DNA from: Shewanella schlegeliana
Lineage (GTDB): Bacteria; Pseudomonadota; Gammaproteobacteria; Enterobacterales; Shewanellaceae
Length of the DNA: 64,000 bases
NCBI RefSeq assembly: GCF_016765635.1
Contig: NZ_JAESVD010000001.1
Location: forward strand, 616,212 to 680,211
Direction of reading: 5' to 3'
Positions 17,502-25,956 of the stretch are shown one piece after another. Positions within the stretch are counted from its first letter, which is position 1. Each line of letters opens with the position of its first letter. The notes below the pieces were generated by a model. That model was not told the origin of the DNA. It did not search any database and saw only the letters and a program-made list of their open reading frames with translations. A program made the translations under genes and the position numbers.

Positions 17502-19660
17502 TGACAAACTCAACTGCAAACCAACTTACTAACCCTATAGAGCTATTAGAGTTTTCAGGTAGAAAGCGGGTGCCATTGATTTTGCAAGCTGAGATGGCAG
17601 AGTGCGGATTAGCTTGCATTGCAATGATCGCGAGTTTTCATGGTAACAAGCTTGATCTGGCCGTATTAAGAAGGCGTTTTACTGCCAACTTAAAAGGGAT
17701 GAACTTACAGCAAGTCATTACAGTCAGCGATAACCTAGGTTTGGCTAGCCGAGCACTAAAGTGTCCAATTGAGCAAGTGGGTATGCTTTCTCTTCCTTGT
17801 GTACTTCATTGGGATATGAACCATTTTGTAGTGCTGACTGGAGTGACTAAATCAGGGGTAACCATAAATGACCCTGCTTTAGGAAAAAGAAAATTGACTC
17901 TAAAAGAGTTTGCTAAGCATTTTACAGGAATAGCTCTAGAGCTTACACCAACTAAGGGCTTTATAAAGAAAGACGAACGCCAACAAATGAGATTATCTCA
18001 ACTTTGGAGCAAAATATCAGGATTAGGAAAAACCTTAAGCGCGCTATTTATTTTATCTATTTTACTTCAACTGTTTGCTTTGTCTGCGCCTTATTATATG
18101 CAATGGGTTGTTGATGAAGTGTTAGTTAGTCAAGACAAATCACTATTAGTCGTGCTTGCCATTGGGTTTGGGCTATTGGCGGTGATTAATGTGGTCACGA
18201 CAGTTGTAAGAAGTTGGTTGGTCCTGAGAGTGTCGAGTTTACTTAATATACAGATGGGAGTGAACTTATTAAGGCATCTATTAAGGCTACCTATGAACTA
18301 TTTTGAGAAACGCCATATTGGCGACTTAGCCTCTCGCTTTGGCTCGTTAACTCAGGTACGGGAAAGGCTGTCGACAGGCCTTGTTGAAACGCTTGTAGAT
18401 GGCGTTATGTCGATAGCGGTATTGATTATGATGCTTATTTATAGCGTAAAACTGACTTTAGTAGTTGCTGCAGCGATGGCGAGCTATGCCTTGTTAAGGC
18501 TCGCTCTTTATCGCCCCCTTCATCGTGCAACAGAGGAGTCTATTCAGGCAAATGCGAAGGAACAGACTAACTTTCTTGAAAATATCAGAGGTATTCAAAC
18601 AATTAAGCTATTTACTTGTGAACCCCAAAGGCAGAGCGTGTGGCAAAATAGGTATAGTGAAGTGATTAATGCTGATATTCGTTTAGGTAAATTAAATATT
18701 AGCTTTGAGGCATTAAATAAACTCTTATTTAGTTTAGAGAACATCATTGTTATTTATCTTGCTGCAATGATTGTAATGAGTGGTGGCTTAACAGTTGGTA
18801 TGGTACTCGCATTTATTGCTTATAAAAATCAATTAACAGATCGCGTAACGAGTTTAATCGAGCAGCTTATTTTATTTAGAATGCTGCGTCTTCACTTAGA
18901 CCGAATCTCAGATATTGCATTGCATGAGCAAGAAGCTAATTGTGATGGATTTGAGGTTCTTAATAAAGTCATGGGTGAATTAACGTTAGAGCATGTTAGC
19001 TACCAGTATGGTGATAACGAAAAAGATGTGATTAATGATGTGTCTTTAACTATTCATGCAAATGAATCCGTGGCCATTGTTGGCGAGTCTGGTTGTGGTA
19101 AAACAACATTAGTAAAATTAATGCTAGGGTTATTAACTCCCACAAAAGGCCGGGTTTTGCTTGATGGTCAGGATATTACTCAAATAGGCTTAACTAGATA
19201 CCGCGAACAAATAGCCGCAGTGATGCAAGACGATACTTTGCTTTCAGGCTCTATTGTTGACAACTTAACCTTCTTTGATCCTGAGCCAAATTATTTGCGC
19301 ATGCAGCAGTGCGCCCAATTAGCTGCAATTGATGCTGATATTAATAATATGACCATGGGGTATAACACGCTAGTTAGTGATATGGGAAGTCAGTTTTCAG
19401 GCGGTCAAGTGCAGCGCTTATTGTTAGCGAGGGCATTGTATCAACAGCCAAACTTACTTTTTTTGGACGAAGCAACCAGTCATTTAGATGTCGACAACGA
19501 AGCGAAAATTAGTGAGCAGATAAATCTGCTTAATATGACGCGGATCATCATTTCTCACAGACCTGAAACTATAAAGCAAGCAAAACGAGTTGTGGTGATG
19601 CATCAAGGTAAGGTCTATACGCCTGAAGAGGCGCAAAAGCTAAACGGAACTGTTGAATAG
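17501..19660 (+). CDS. Bacteriocin-type ABC exporter with N-terminal C39 peptidase
   Basis: A 719-residue peptidase-containing ABC transporter (CvaB/LagD/RaxB type). The C39 domain has Gln29, Cys35 (QAEMAECGLAC), His108 (MNHFVVL) and Asp124 (NDPALG), a complete catalytic set, so it should cleave a double-glycine leader. A transmembrane domain spans about 165-440 and an ATPase follows: Walker A GESGCGKTT near 528, signature FSGGQVQR near 632, Walker B LLFLDEA, H-loop ISHRPE. It pairs with the HlyD adaptor upstream and exports, by inference, the peptide encoded at 19873. Confidence 0.93.
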   Translation: MTNSTANQLTNPIELLEFSGRKRVPLILQAEMAECGLACIAMIASFHGNKLDLAVLRRRFTANLKGMNLQQVITVSDNLGLASRALKCPIEQVGMLSLPCVLHWDMNHFVVLTGVTKSGVTINDPALGKRKLTLKEFAKHFTGIALELTPTKGFIKKDERQQMRLSQLWSKISGLGKTLSALFILSILLQLFALSAPYYMQWVVDEVLVSQDKSLLVVLAIGFGLLAVINVVTTVVRSWLVLRVSSLLNIQMGVNLLRHLLRLPMNYFEKRHIGDLASRFGSLTQVRERLSTGLVETLVDGVMSIAVLIMMLIYSVKLTLVVAAAMASYALLRLALYRPLHRATEESIQANAKEQTNFLENIRGIQTIKLFTCEPQRQSVWQNRYSEVINADIRLGKLNISFEALNKLLFSLENIIVIYLAAMIVMSGGLTVGMVLAFIAYKNQLTDRVTSLIEQLILFRMLRLHLDRISDIALHEQEANCDGFEVLNKVMGELTLEHVSYQYGDNEKDVINDVSLTIHANESVAIVGESGCGKTTLVKLMLGLLTPTKGRVLLDGQDITQIGLTRYREQIAAVMQDDTLLSGSIVDNLTFFDPEPNYLRMQQCAQLAAIDADINNMTMGYNTLVSDMGSQFSGGQVQRLLLARALYQQPNLLFLDEATSHLDVDNEAKISEQINLLNMTRIIISHRPETIKQAKRVVVMHQGKVYTPEEAQKLNGTVE

Positions 19661-19746
19661 ACTCACTAAAAATAATTGCAGAAGAACAGGATTTTAAGCG
19701 ATAGGCTATTTGGCTCAAAGTAGTGAAATACTGTATCGATTAAAAG

Positions 19747-19783
19747 CAAGGGCGCGTAACTTTAGCCAGAAACCGCGCCCTTG
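19747..19783 (+). terminator. 10-bp hairpin between the exporter and the peptide gene
   Basis: CAAGGGCGCG (19747-19756) pairs perfectly with CGCGCCCTTG (19774-19783), with a 17-base loop. No T-run follows, so partial termination or mRNA processing that separates exporter and peptide transcript levels is likelier than full termination. Confidence 0.45.
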
Positions 19784-19872
19784 GTTAGTCGCTTAAGGGA
19801 TGGCTACTCTAATAGAGAAGCTAAGCACCTAGGCAAACATAACGTTAAAGAGTTTAAATTAAGGAAGATATT

Positions 19873-20106
19873 ATGCAAGTAACAATAATGGAAGAGCTAA
19901 CTATGGATGAGATGAAGGTAGTTAATGGCGGCGGAGCTGATTGGGGTGAGGTTGGTGCTGGTATTGGCTTTATCGGCTTATCCTTAGCAATGGTGTCAGG
20001 TCCGATTGGATGGATTGGACTTGGAGCTGCTACGGGATTTTCATACTTCGGAGGCACTTTGGTTGGAAGTGGGATATCTGGAAATAACGTTTGGTCTCTC
20101 AGGTGA
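19873..20106 (+). CDS. Double-glycine-leader, glycine-rich bacteriocin-like peptide precursor
   Basis: A 77-residue precursor. The leader ends LTMDEMKVVNGG (residues 9-20). Counting back from Gly20 it has Leu at -12, Glu at -8, Met at -7, Val at -4 and GG at -2/-1, matching the class II bacteriocin/microcin consensus. Cleavage after Gly20 would give a 57-residue mature peptide, very rich in Gly with several GxxxG-type spacings and a hydrophobic middle, consistent with membrane insertion. AAGGAAG lies 5 bases before ATG 19873. It lies 212 bases downstream of a C39 exporter. Activity is inferred; a signalling role is possible. Confidence 0.85.
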   Translation: MQVTIMEELTMDEMKVVNGGGADWGEVGAGIGFIGLSLAMVSGPIGWIGLGAATGFSYFGGTLVGSGISGNNVWSLR

Positions 20107-20185
20107 AATTAATTTTTGGAGGTACGAATAAAAGTTGAGCTAATCATAAAGGGGGCTATGCCTCCTTATAAAATGGAAATAAGTA

Positions 20186-20347
20186 ATGAAAGTATTGTTA
20201 ATTTTTATCGGTGTTGCAATTGTGCTTCTGACGATTGCATTATCCTCAAAACTGAATGTAGTTAAGATGAATAAAAGAAAGCGGGGGCTTTACACTGGAT
20301 TAGCCGTAGCTTTTATAGGCATGTTAATTATCATCTTTCAAAAATAA
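20186..20347 (+). CDS. 53-residue two-helix membrane protein, candidate immunity protein
   Basis: A short ORF starting ATG 20186, with GGAA 7 bases upstream. It encodes 53 residues: a first hydrophobic helix (about 3-19, LLIFIGVAIVLLTIALS), a basic loop (KMNKRKR at 27-33) and a second hydrophobic helix (about 38-50). The gene begins 79 bases after the bacteriocin-like peptide gene on the same strand. Immunity proteins of class II-like bacteriocins are often tiny membrane proteins encoded directly after the structural gene. The immunity role is inference from position and topology only. Confidence 0.55.
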   Translation: MKVLLIFIGVAIVLLTIALSSKLNVVKMNKRKRGLYTGLAVAFIGMLIIIFQK

Positions 20348-21320
20348 TCATGATTAACTATAACACCAATAATAGTTAGTTGGATTTTCAACCTTTGACT
20401 CAGCTTTAATAATGACAATCAGGCAGAGGTTGTTATGGTCTGAGTAACAGTTACACTAATTAGTGTGGAAGCCCCCCTTTTTACGACAGTACAACTAGAC
20501 GCGTGTGCAACCCAAGACTGATTGGTTTAGATAAAAGTCTTATGAGTATCATCGCTATTGGGTTGAATCAAGATTCCTTGAGTTAGCGAGTCTTTTTGCT
20601 ATATTCTAGGGAAGACGGTTTTAATCTCAAGCCTTGCTCGATGATGCTACTGTTTTGGCTTGCATGCTTATGTTGACCTATACTCTGAGTGCGCACAAAT
20701 GGCTGACAACCAAGAATAATTAGACTGCAAGAGTGTACCGCTTAGAATTAAATCAGCCATAAATGATAAGCGTAATTCTGTAAACGTAATCACTTCGAAA
20801 GTATTACAAAGGCTTAATACTCCACAAGCAGATTAAGCTAACAAGTGATTTTAGTCGGTAATTCAAAGGCCCTGCAGCTACATGGGAAGAGCTCGATGCT
20901 TATTGTCAATACTTAGATTGTAAGCGCAGCTAATTGTCGACGGTGATTAGATTGCGCTTAACAAATCTACTGAGTGATTGAATTTATAATTAAAAGCCTC
21001 CTAAAGCTATCGCTTGCCATCTTTGTTGCTTGCTTATCTGTCAAATAGCTTGAAGTCTTAGTGATTGGAAACAGGTTTTACGTAAAATTTAGTTACTGCG
21101 AGATAAATGTGATTTTGAGGGCGTGGACTCTTTGTGAGCAACGCAGGTTATTTTTAGACTCTAAATAATGAAATAACAATAAAAAATAGGAGTGGTGCTG
21201 TTGTTGATTAATAAGAGTTTAGGCGGAACATTGTTCTCACCAATATAGTGAGTAAGCCCGCATTTGCGTGCACTGAGGCTAGTGTGTTGTTACATCGGCC
21301 GTTAATTCAGAGGTGAACGT
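20348..21320 (+). other. About 970 bases without a supportable gene
   Basis: All frames are broken by stops at short intervals. No recognisable domain fragment, tRNA or terminal repeat was seen. It probably represents decayed accessory DNA at the edge of the bacteriocin-like patch. Confidence 0.5.
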
Positions 21321-21635
21321 ACGAGGTTAAAACAGATTCTGTTTCTTGCTGCAGCTTTATCAATTTTCCCTGCTGCACAGGCTGATGTAACGAAAGAAAC
21401 TAAGGCTAAAGACATGACTTGTGCCCAGTTTTTAGACGTTGATTTTGAGACGATACCTGTTGTGGTTGGCTACCTATACCGTTATAACGAATGGACTGGT
21501 GACATTGACGTCGTGCAGGTTGATGTATTAGATGACGTTGATATTGATGAGTTAATTGATTATCTTCAAAAAAACCTAGTGCGAAGGCCAGCGCGGCGGT
21601 TAAAAAATTCAAGTAGGCCCAATGAGCCTGAATGA
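21321..21635 (+). pseudogene. Decayed HdeA/HdeB-like periplasmic protein gene
   Basis: An in-frame reading from 21321 gives a signal peptide (RLKQILFLAAALSIFPAAQA) followed by DMTCAQFLDVDFETIPVVVGYLYRY, which resembles HdeA (TCEDFLAVD..., periplasmic acid chaperone). Three lesions are visible. The codon at the expected start, correctly spaced after AGAGGTGA, is ACG. The second Cys expected in IDELIDYC is Leu. After the A7 run the frame shifts; the +1 frame would read PSAKASAAVKKFK and stop at 21614-21616, a plausible ancestral end. An internal ATG at 21414 would lack the signal peptide. Assignment to the HdeA family is by eye. Confidence 0.65.
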
Positions 21636-21668
21636 GTTTAACGCCATTTATACTGATTCAGGCTTTTT
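21625..21668 (+). terminator. Terminator after the HdeA-like remnant
   Basis: AGCCTGAA (21625-21632) pairs with TTCAGGCT (21657-21664), followed by TTTT. It is likely the original terminator of the remnant. The 400 bases from here to the next gene are A/T-rich with nothing else recognised. Confidence 0.6.
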
Positions 21669-22065
21669 ATATTTAAACCACACATTTGCATCATAGTTCT
21701 TAGCACTTAGCCCTTAGCCCTAGCTGATAGCACCACCACTTTAGCTCTGCTTGTTCTATCAATTACTCAGCCAAAATCTTAATTCATTGCTACTACTGAT
21801 TAGGCAGATTGAACATTGTGCTGTAGATTCTCGCTTTTAATTGGCTTACTTCAGCTGCAACACTTCGTCATATCGCGCTCATGTGTACGATATGGCCAGT
21901 AAATCGAACTGAGTAAAAGATGCGATGACCGTTAATCATTCACAACTGCTTTTCACTAGCTTAGTGAGATGTCTGCTAAAATCTCTATCTATCACCTCTA
22001 TCTATTAATAGGTTTTATTAATAGTTTTTTTCAATACATTTTCACGACCGTCTTCGGAGACAAAT

Positions 22066-23064
22066 GTGCTCACTACACCAACCAAAGATGATTGGATCCG
22101 TGGCTGCTTATACGCTATTGCCATGGGAATACCGCTACTCTTAGATCAATGGATAACTAGAGATATATCGGCCTTTATCGCACTGGGTGCCATGTTTACT
22201 CTGCGGCTCGATCCCCGCTGCCAACCTAAGCATCAAATTATGGCGATGATGGGAGGAATGTTATTGATGGTATCTGCGGGTATACTCGGAAACTTACTCG
22301 TTGGTCATAGAGAGCTGGCGATCGCAGCGCTTCTTTTCTTTAGTTTTATTGCAGGACAACCTAAGCCAGAACTAAGTTACTTTAGCTTACTGGGAAAATT
22401 TGTGGCCGCAGCCTTTGTGCTGGTAGAAGTGGGGTTCCCTGCAACACTGACGACAGTACTCGCCTATCTGAGTGGGGCGTTATTGGCACTGCTTCTGACC
22501 TTAATGCAACCACGTTTATTTCCTACTAAAGCCACGGGTTGGTCTCCTTCTAATGAATGGCGTGAACTGTTATCGGGGCATTTCAATGGTCCGCTCTATG
22601 GTTTCACTCTACCGCTGACTATCTTAGCGGCGATGTTAACTGCCAACTGGCTAAATGCGCAACATGCGTCTTGGGTCGGGCTAACCGTGCTTTTTGTTAT
22701 GCATGTGGATGCGGCAAATGCTTGGAAAAAAATTGGGATGCGGATTGCGGGTACCTTGTTGGGGGTTATCTGTGCTTATATCGCGGTGAGTTATTTACCC
22801 AGTTGGAGCTTTCCTTATCTTATTATGCTGGCGGCTGTTTTTATGCCGACATGCTTACGACAAAGTTACCTGCTGTTTAGCTGGTTAATTACCATGGTGA
22901 TATTGTTGGTGGTCGATCTGGCAATGCTGCAACAAGGTGGAGATGAGTTTCTTATCCAATGGCGTTTTATTGATACTCTTATTGGTTGTGCTTGGGTTGC
23001 TGTGAGTTTGACGCTATTACGTCTAGGAAGAAAATGGTGGCCTAATCAGCCAGATCTACCGTAA
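22066..23064 (+). CDS. FUSC-like multi-pass inner membrane protein
   Basis: A 332-residue integral membrane protein with about ten hydrophobic helices in two similar halves. The halves are joined by a hydrophilic stretch near 150-170 (PTKATGWSPSNEWRELL). The layout resembles aromatic-acid exporter/fusaric-acid-resistance (FUSC) proteins, with NWLNAQHASWVGLTVLFVMHVDAANAWKKIGMRIAGTLLG matching the conserved FUSC segment around the HxxxxxRxxGTxxG pattern. The start is GTG 22066, with GGAGA 5 bases before it. It stands alone; the substrate is unknown. Confidence 0.7.
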   Translation: MLTTPTKDDWIRGCLYAIAMGIPLLLDQWITRDISAFIALGAMFTLRLDPRCQPKHQIMAMMGGMLLMVSAGILGNLLVGHRELAIAALLFFSFIAGQPKPELSYFSLLGKFVAAAFVLVEVGFPATLTTVLAYLSGALLALLLTLMQPRLFPTKATGWSPSNEWRELLSGHFNGPLYGFTLPLTILAAMLTANWLNAQHASWVGLTVLFVMHVDAANAWKKIGMRIAGTLLGVICAYIAVSYLPSWSFPYLIMLAAVFMPTCLRQSYLLFSWLITMVILLVVDLAMLQQGGDEFLIQWRFIDTLIGCAWVAVSLTLLRLGRKWWPNQPDLP

Positions 23065-23352
23065 GTCCGGTTGCGGAGCATTTAGACTGACTCGATGTTT
23101 TACTGAGTCAATGTTTTACAAGATAGATACGCGATGATCCCGTTTAAAACTCATTAATGGCCAATGTTGAGGCTCATTAATGAGTTTGAGATATTTCGAC
23201 ATATTAAGTCATGCATCTTACAACGGCTAACGCTCAACAAGTCCTGTAGATATGTTAAAGCTAGTCTGGGCTCATACTGTTTAGGATGACGACTTAATCA
23301 CTTAACATATGCATTAACTTTAAACACTAGTCATAAACATCAGCCATAAGCG

Positions 23353-24849
23353 CTAAGCATCAAAAACCAACGAATCCAACACCCCCATGCCGCTGTGGAC
23401 GCCGCCTTCGGTGGTGCGCGCTGATTTACTTCTGATTAAATATCCGGCGTAGGCTTGCTTGCCTAGGTCTTTGCTCTCAATCGCAGCTTCGCCGTCAATA
23501 TGGACGGTGAACATGCCGATCTCGCTGATCAAATCATCCACTTGCTGCAGCTCGCCTTTGCGCACGGTTAGTGCGGTTGTTGGGCGAGCGATTGGCTGAA
23601 GTCTACGCATCAGTGACCAAGCTTGGTAGTCAGTTGGTTTGAGCTGCATGAGCTTTGGCAAAATATCTTCATCAAATATGCAGTGGCCGCCACCTTCGCC
23701 TTGGTTTTTAAGTACCCAATCGTCAGGAGAGCTTTGTGCAAATAATGCCACGCTGTCTTTCGACACCGGGCGCATTTCCCCAAGTAGCCCATTTACGGTA
23801 TTGGCTTCAGTTAGCGGTAGACCAAATTGGGTGAGGGAGCCTGCATCCATTGAGGAAAGTAGCATCTGCACGCGCTTGCTGGTGGCCAGCTGTTGGCTGA
23901 CGGTAGCATTAACCGCGACTCGGTGTTTCTCTATGAATATGCGGGTTTGCATTAATGCTTCGCAGCAAACGCGGCTGATGATGTCACAGGCGTGATAGTC
24001 GCTGAATTGATAACCCGCACGCAGATACACTGTGTCGATTGGCCCAACACCGTCTAGTAATAATCGATGATTGTTCCCGGTTGAAAGTGTGTCGTGTAAC
24101 TCACGAAAGGTACGTCTTACCGTTCTAATGCCTTTTGCTTGCAGGGCATGTTCTAACAGGTGTTGATCGTAGACGTTGTCCTCGTTAGCTTGCACCACCA
24201 TAAGGAACACTGGTGGATTTTCATGTGACTCTGTAGCTAGAACTGAAGTTGTAGCTGTAACCGAAAATTCGTTGTGTATCTTAAATGTGGCGTTAGCAAT
24301 GCCTTGGGCTAATCGCTCTAGTGCTTGGTTTTCAACAAGTTTACCATTCTGGCTACTTGACCATTGGTTAAAAGCTTCAGGAGTTTGCTGTTGCAGGTAT
24401 TTATGTAGTTCATGAACTCGTTGACCGAATGGGCCCATACCTGCGGCGATACCGTTGAACTCGATAAGCTTTGGGCCTAAAACTGCATCGTCCATAAAGT
24501 CACTACGCATAATAAGCAGCGGTAAACGCTTAGCACTATCAGCATCTTTGTGGATCGCTCGATGCATCTCTAGCAGGGCGTTAAAAAAAGGATCGCCAGA
24601 GATGATGGGGCTAATGGCTTGGTTTATAAAGCGATGGTCTTCAGACACGTGGTGTACGAGTTTTCCCAATAAACCTACAGAGGCGACCAATTGCTTATAT
24701 CTCGCCTTGCTAATGGGCGTTGGCGTAAAGCTAAATGCGGTGTGAGAAGCCGAATAAGCATTTGACTTGATGACCATTCCACGGGTTATCGCCCATTCAA
24801 TAGCGTCTTGTGAAGCTTGTTTTGTCGAGTTGTTAATCATGGTTACCAC
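23353..24849 (-). CDS. Eukaryotic-type glutathione synthetase
   Basis: A 498-residue ATP-grasp enzyme joining gamma-glutamylcysteine and glycine, of the eukaryotic GSS type rather than the bacterial GshB type (about 315 residues). Key regions are LIEFNGIAAGMG (substrate/metal site), LRAGYQFSDY, DAGSLTQFGLPL, the glycine-rich NQGEGGGHCIFDEDI near 380-395, and the C-terminal IGMFTVHIDG...GGVHSGMGVLDS lid, which parallels human GSS. It is a single gene. A truncated copy lies at 15255-15533 beyond the bacteriocin-like genes. Origin by transfer is plausible because gammaproteobacteria normally use GshB. Confidence 0.85.
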   Translation of the reverse strand: MVTMINNSTKQASQDAIEWAITRGMVIKSNAYSASHTAFSFTPTPISKARYKQLVASVGLLGKLVHHVSEDHRFINQAISPIISGDPFFNALLEMHRAIHKDADSAKRLPLLIMRSDFMDDAVLGPKLIEFNGIAAGMGPFGQRVHELHKYLQQQTPEAFNQWSSSQNGKLVENQALERLAQGIANATFKIHNEFSVTATTSVLATESHENPPVFLMVVQANEDNVYDQHLLEHALQAKGIRTVRRTFRELHDTLSTGNNHRLLLDGVGPIDTVYLRAGYQFSDYHACDIISRVCCEALMQTRIFIEKHRVAVNATVSQQLATSKRVQMLLSSMDAGSLTQFGLPLTEANTVNGLLGEMRPVSKDSVALFAQSSPDDWVLKNQGEGGGHCIFDEDILPKLMQLKPTDYQAWSLMRRLQPIARPTTALTVRKGELQQVDDLISEIGMFTVHIDGEAAIESKDLGKQAYAGYLIRSKSARTTEGGVHSGMGVLDSLVFDA

Positions 24850-25423
24850 CGTAAAAGTAAGACTCTAGCTGTTAGAACGCGAATGTAGATGAGTGCACTA
24901 ACTTTGGTACCTTAAGCTGTGTTGAGTATTTTCATTGACTGTAAACGGCCTCAAATGCGCATACACAAGTGCTAAATCCACATGGGTGAGGCATAAATAC
25001 ATAGGCTATGTAGGCAGCGTAAAAGCAATTTATAGAAGTTATATAGGAAGATTTTTATACCGATTTTTTATTTCTGTCAATATCGAAATATGGTGGTTGT
25101 AGCTGTATGTTGTCAATCGATACAAGATAAAATGCGGAAGTAGTGGAAAATAAATGAATTTTTAAGGATATTTTAGGTTGATACTTTTGATAAAGAGAGT
25201 AAGTTGTTTTTATTCGGCAATATCCATAAATGTTAGCAGATTCATCTGTGTAAATGTTAGCGAATTTGCTGTTATTTTTAATTCTTAGCTCAAGTTTTTC
25301 ATACTGTTTAACAAGAAGTTTTCTCTTCTAAATGGACGTTTGCTAATGCAGTGTCTATATAACAGTATGAGTAATTTATTTTATTACAAACAACGTTGTC
25401 GATATCCTAATAGGGAATTTTTT
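24850..25423 (+). other. 574-base gene-free A/T-rich spacer
   Basis: It separates the divergently oriented glutathione synthetase and DUF1090 genes and must hold both promoters. I see no convincing operator, RNA or repeat. Confidence 0.5.
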
Positions 25424-25849
25424 ATGAAAAGCAAAATGTCACGTTTATTTCTCGGTGTTACAATGGGTTGTAGTGTATTAACCTTCGGTCTAGCCTCTGC
25501 TCAAGCTGCGTCTACGGCAGATTGCTCAAAGCTTGCAGGTTGCGCAGAGAAGAGCTGTAAGATTGAAGCTTTGATTGCGGATGCAAAAGCTAAAGGTCAT
25601 GACAAGATGGTCGCTCAGTTACAGTCCTCATTAAAACATGTTAAGGCTAATTGTACCGACGAAGGCATTAAGAATGATTTACAGACTGAAATTGCGGGAG
25701 TTCAACTGCAACTCGAAAGCTACCAGGCTGAATTAAAGGCGGCGAAGGCTGCTAATGAGCTAAATAGGTCGTATACCTATGCACAAAAAGTGCTCGCTGA
25801 AAGTTACAAGCTAGAGCAGTTAAAGCAAGAATTAGCGAAAATGAAGTAG
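25424..25849 (+). CDS. DUF1090 family periplasmic protein
   Basis: A 141-residue exported protein. ATG 25424 is chosen because AGGGAA lies just upstream and a clean signal peptide then follows (KSKMSRLFLGVTMGCSVLTF...SAQA). The mature part begins STADCSKLAGCAEKSCKIEALIADAKAKG, typical of DUF1090 (E. coli YqjC-like), with a CxxxxGCxxKxC cluster. A helical, Lys/Glu-rich tail (about 90-141) is probably a coiled coil. Function is unknown; the family is linked to envelope stress. A strong terminator follows. Confidence 0.8.
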   Translation: MKSKMSRLFLGVTMGCSVLTFGLASAQAASTADCSKLAGCAEKSCKIEALIADAKAKGHDKMVAQLQSSLKHVKANCTDEGIKNDLQTEIAGVQLQLESYQAELKAAKAANELNRSYTYAQKVLAESYKLEQLKQELAKMK

Positions 25850-25862
25850 CTAAAGCCTGAAA

Positions 25863-25905
25863 GCGTAAAACATCGCCCTTGTGGTAAGGGCAATGTTTTA
25901 CGCTG
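25863..25905 (+). terminator. Strong hairpin terminator
   Basis: A 19-bp stem with one mismatch (arms 25863-25881 and 25887-25905, core GCCCTT/AAGGGC) is followed by a short T-run. It can serve the DUF1090 gene and, read from the other side, the convergent AI-2E gene. Confidence 0.75.
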
Positions 25906-25956
25906 AAGTCTTTTAATGGCGAGTGGCCATATTTGTTCAGATAATGATTGGGAGGT

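Noticed and set aside
20120..20240. Cys-rich 35-residue frame starting within the bacteriocin-like/immunity spacer
   Set aside because: It overlaps the better supported two-helix ORF in another frame and has no start signal of its own.
21406..21612. Minus-strand 68-residue ORF
   Set aside because: Shadow of the HdeA-like remnant.
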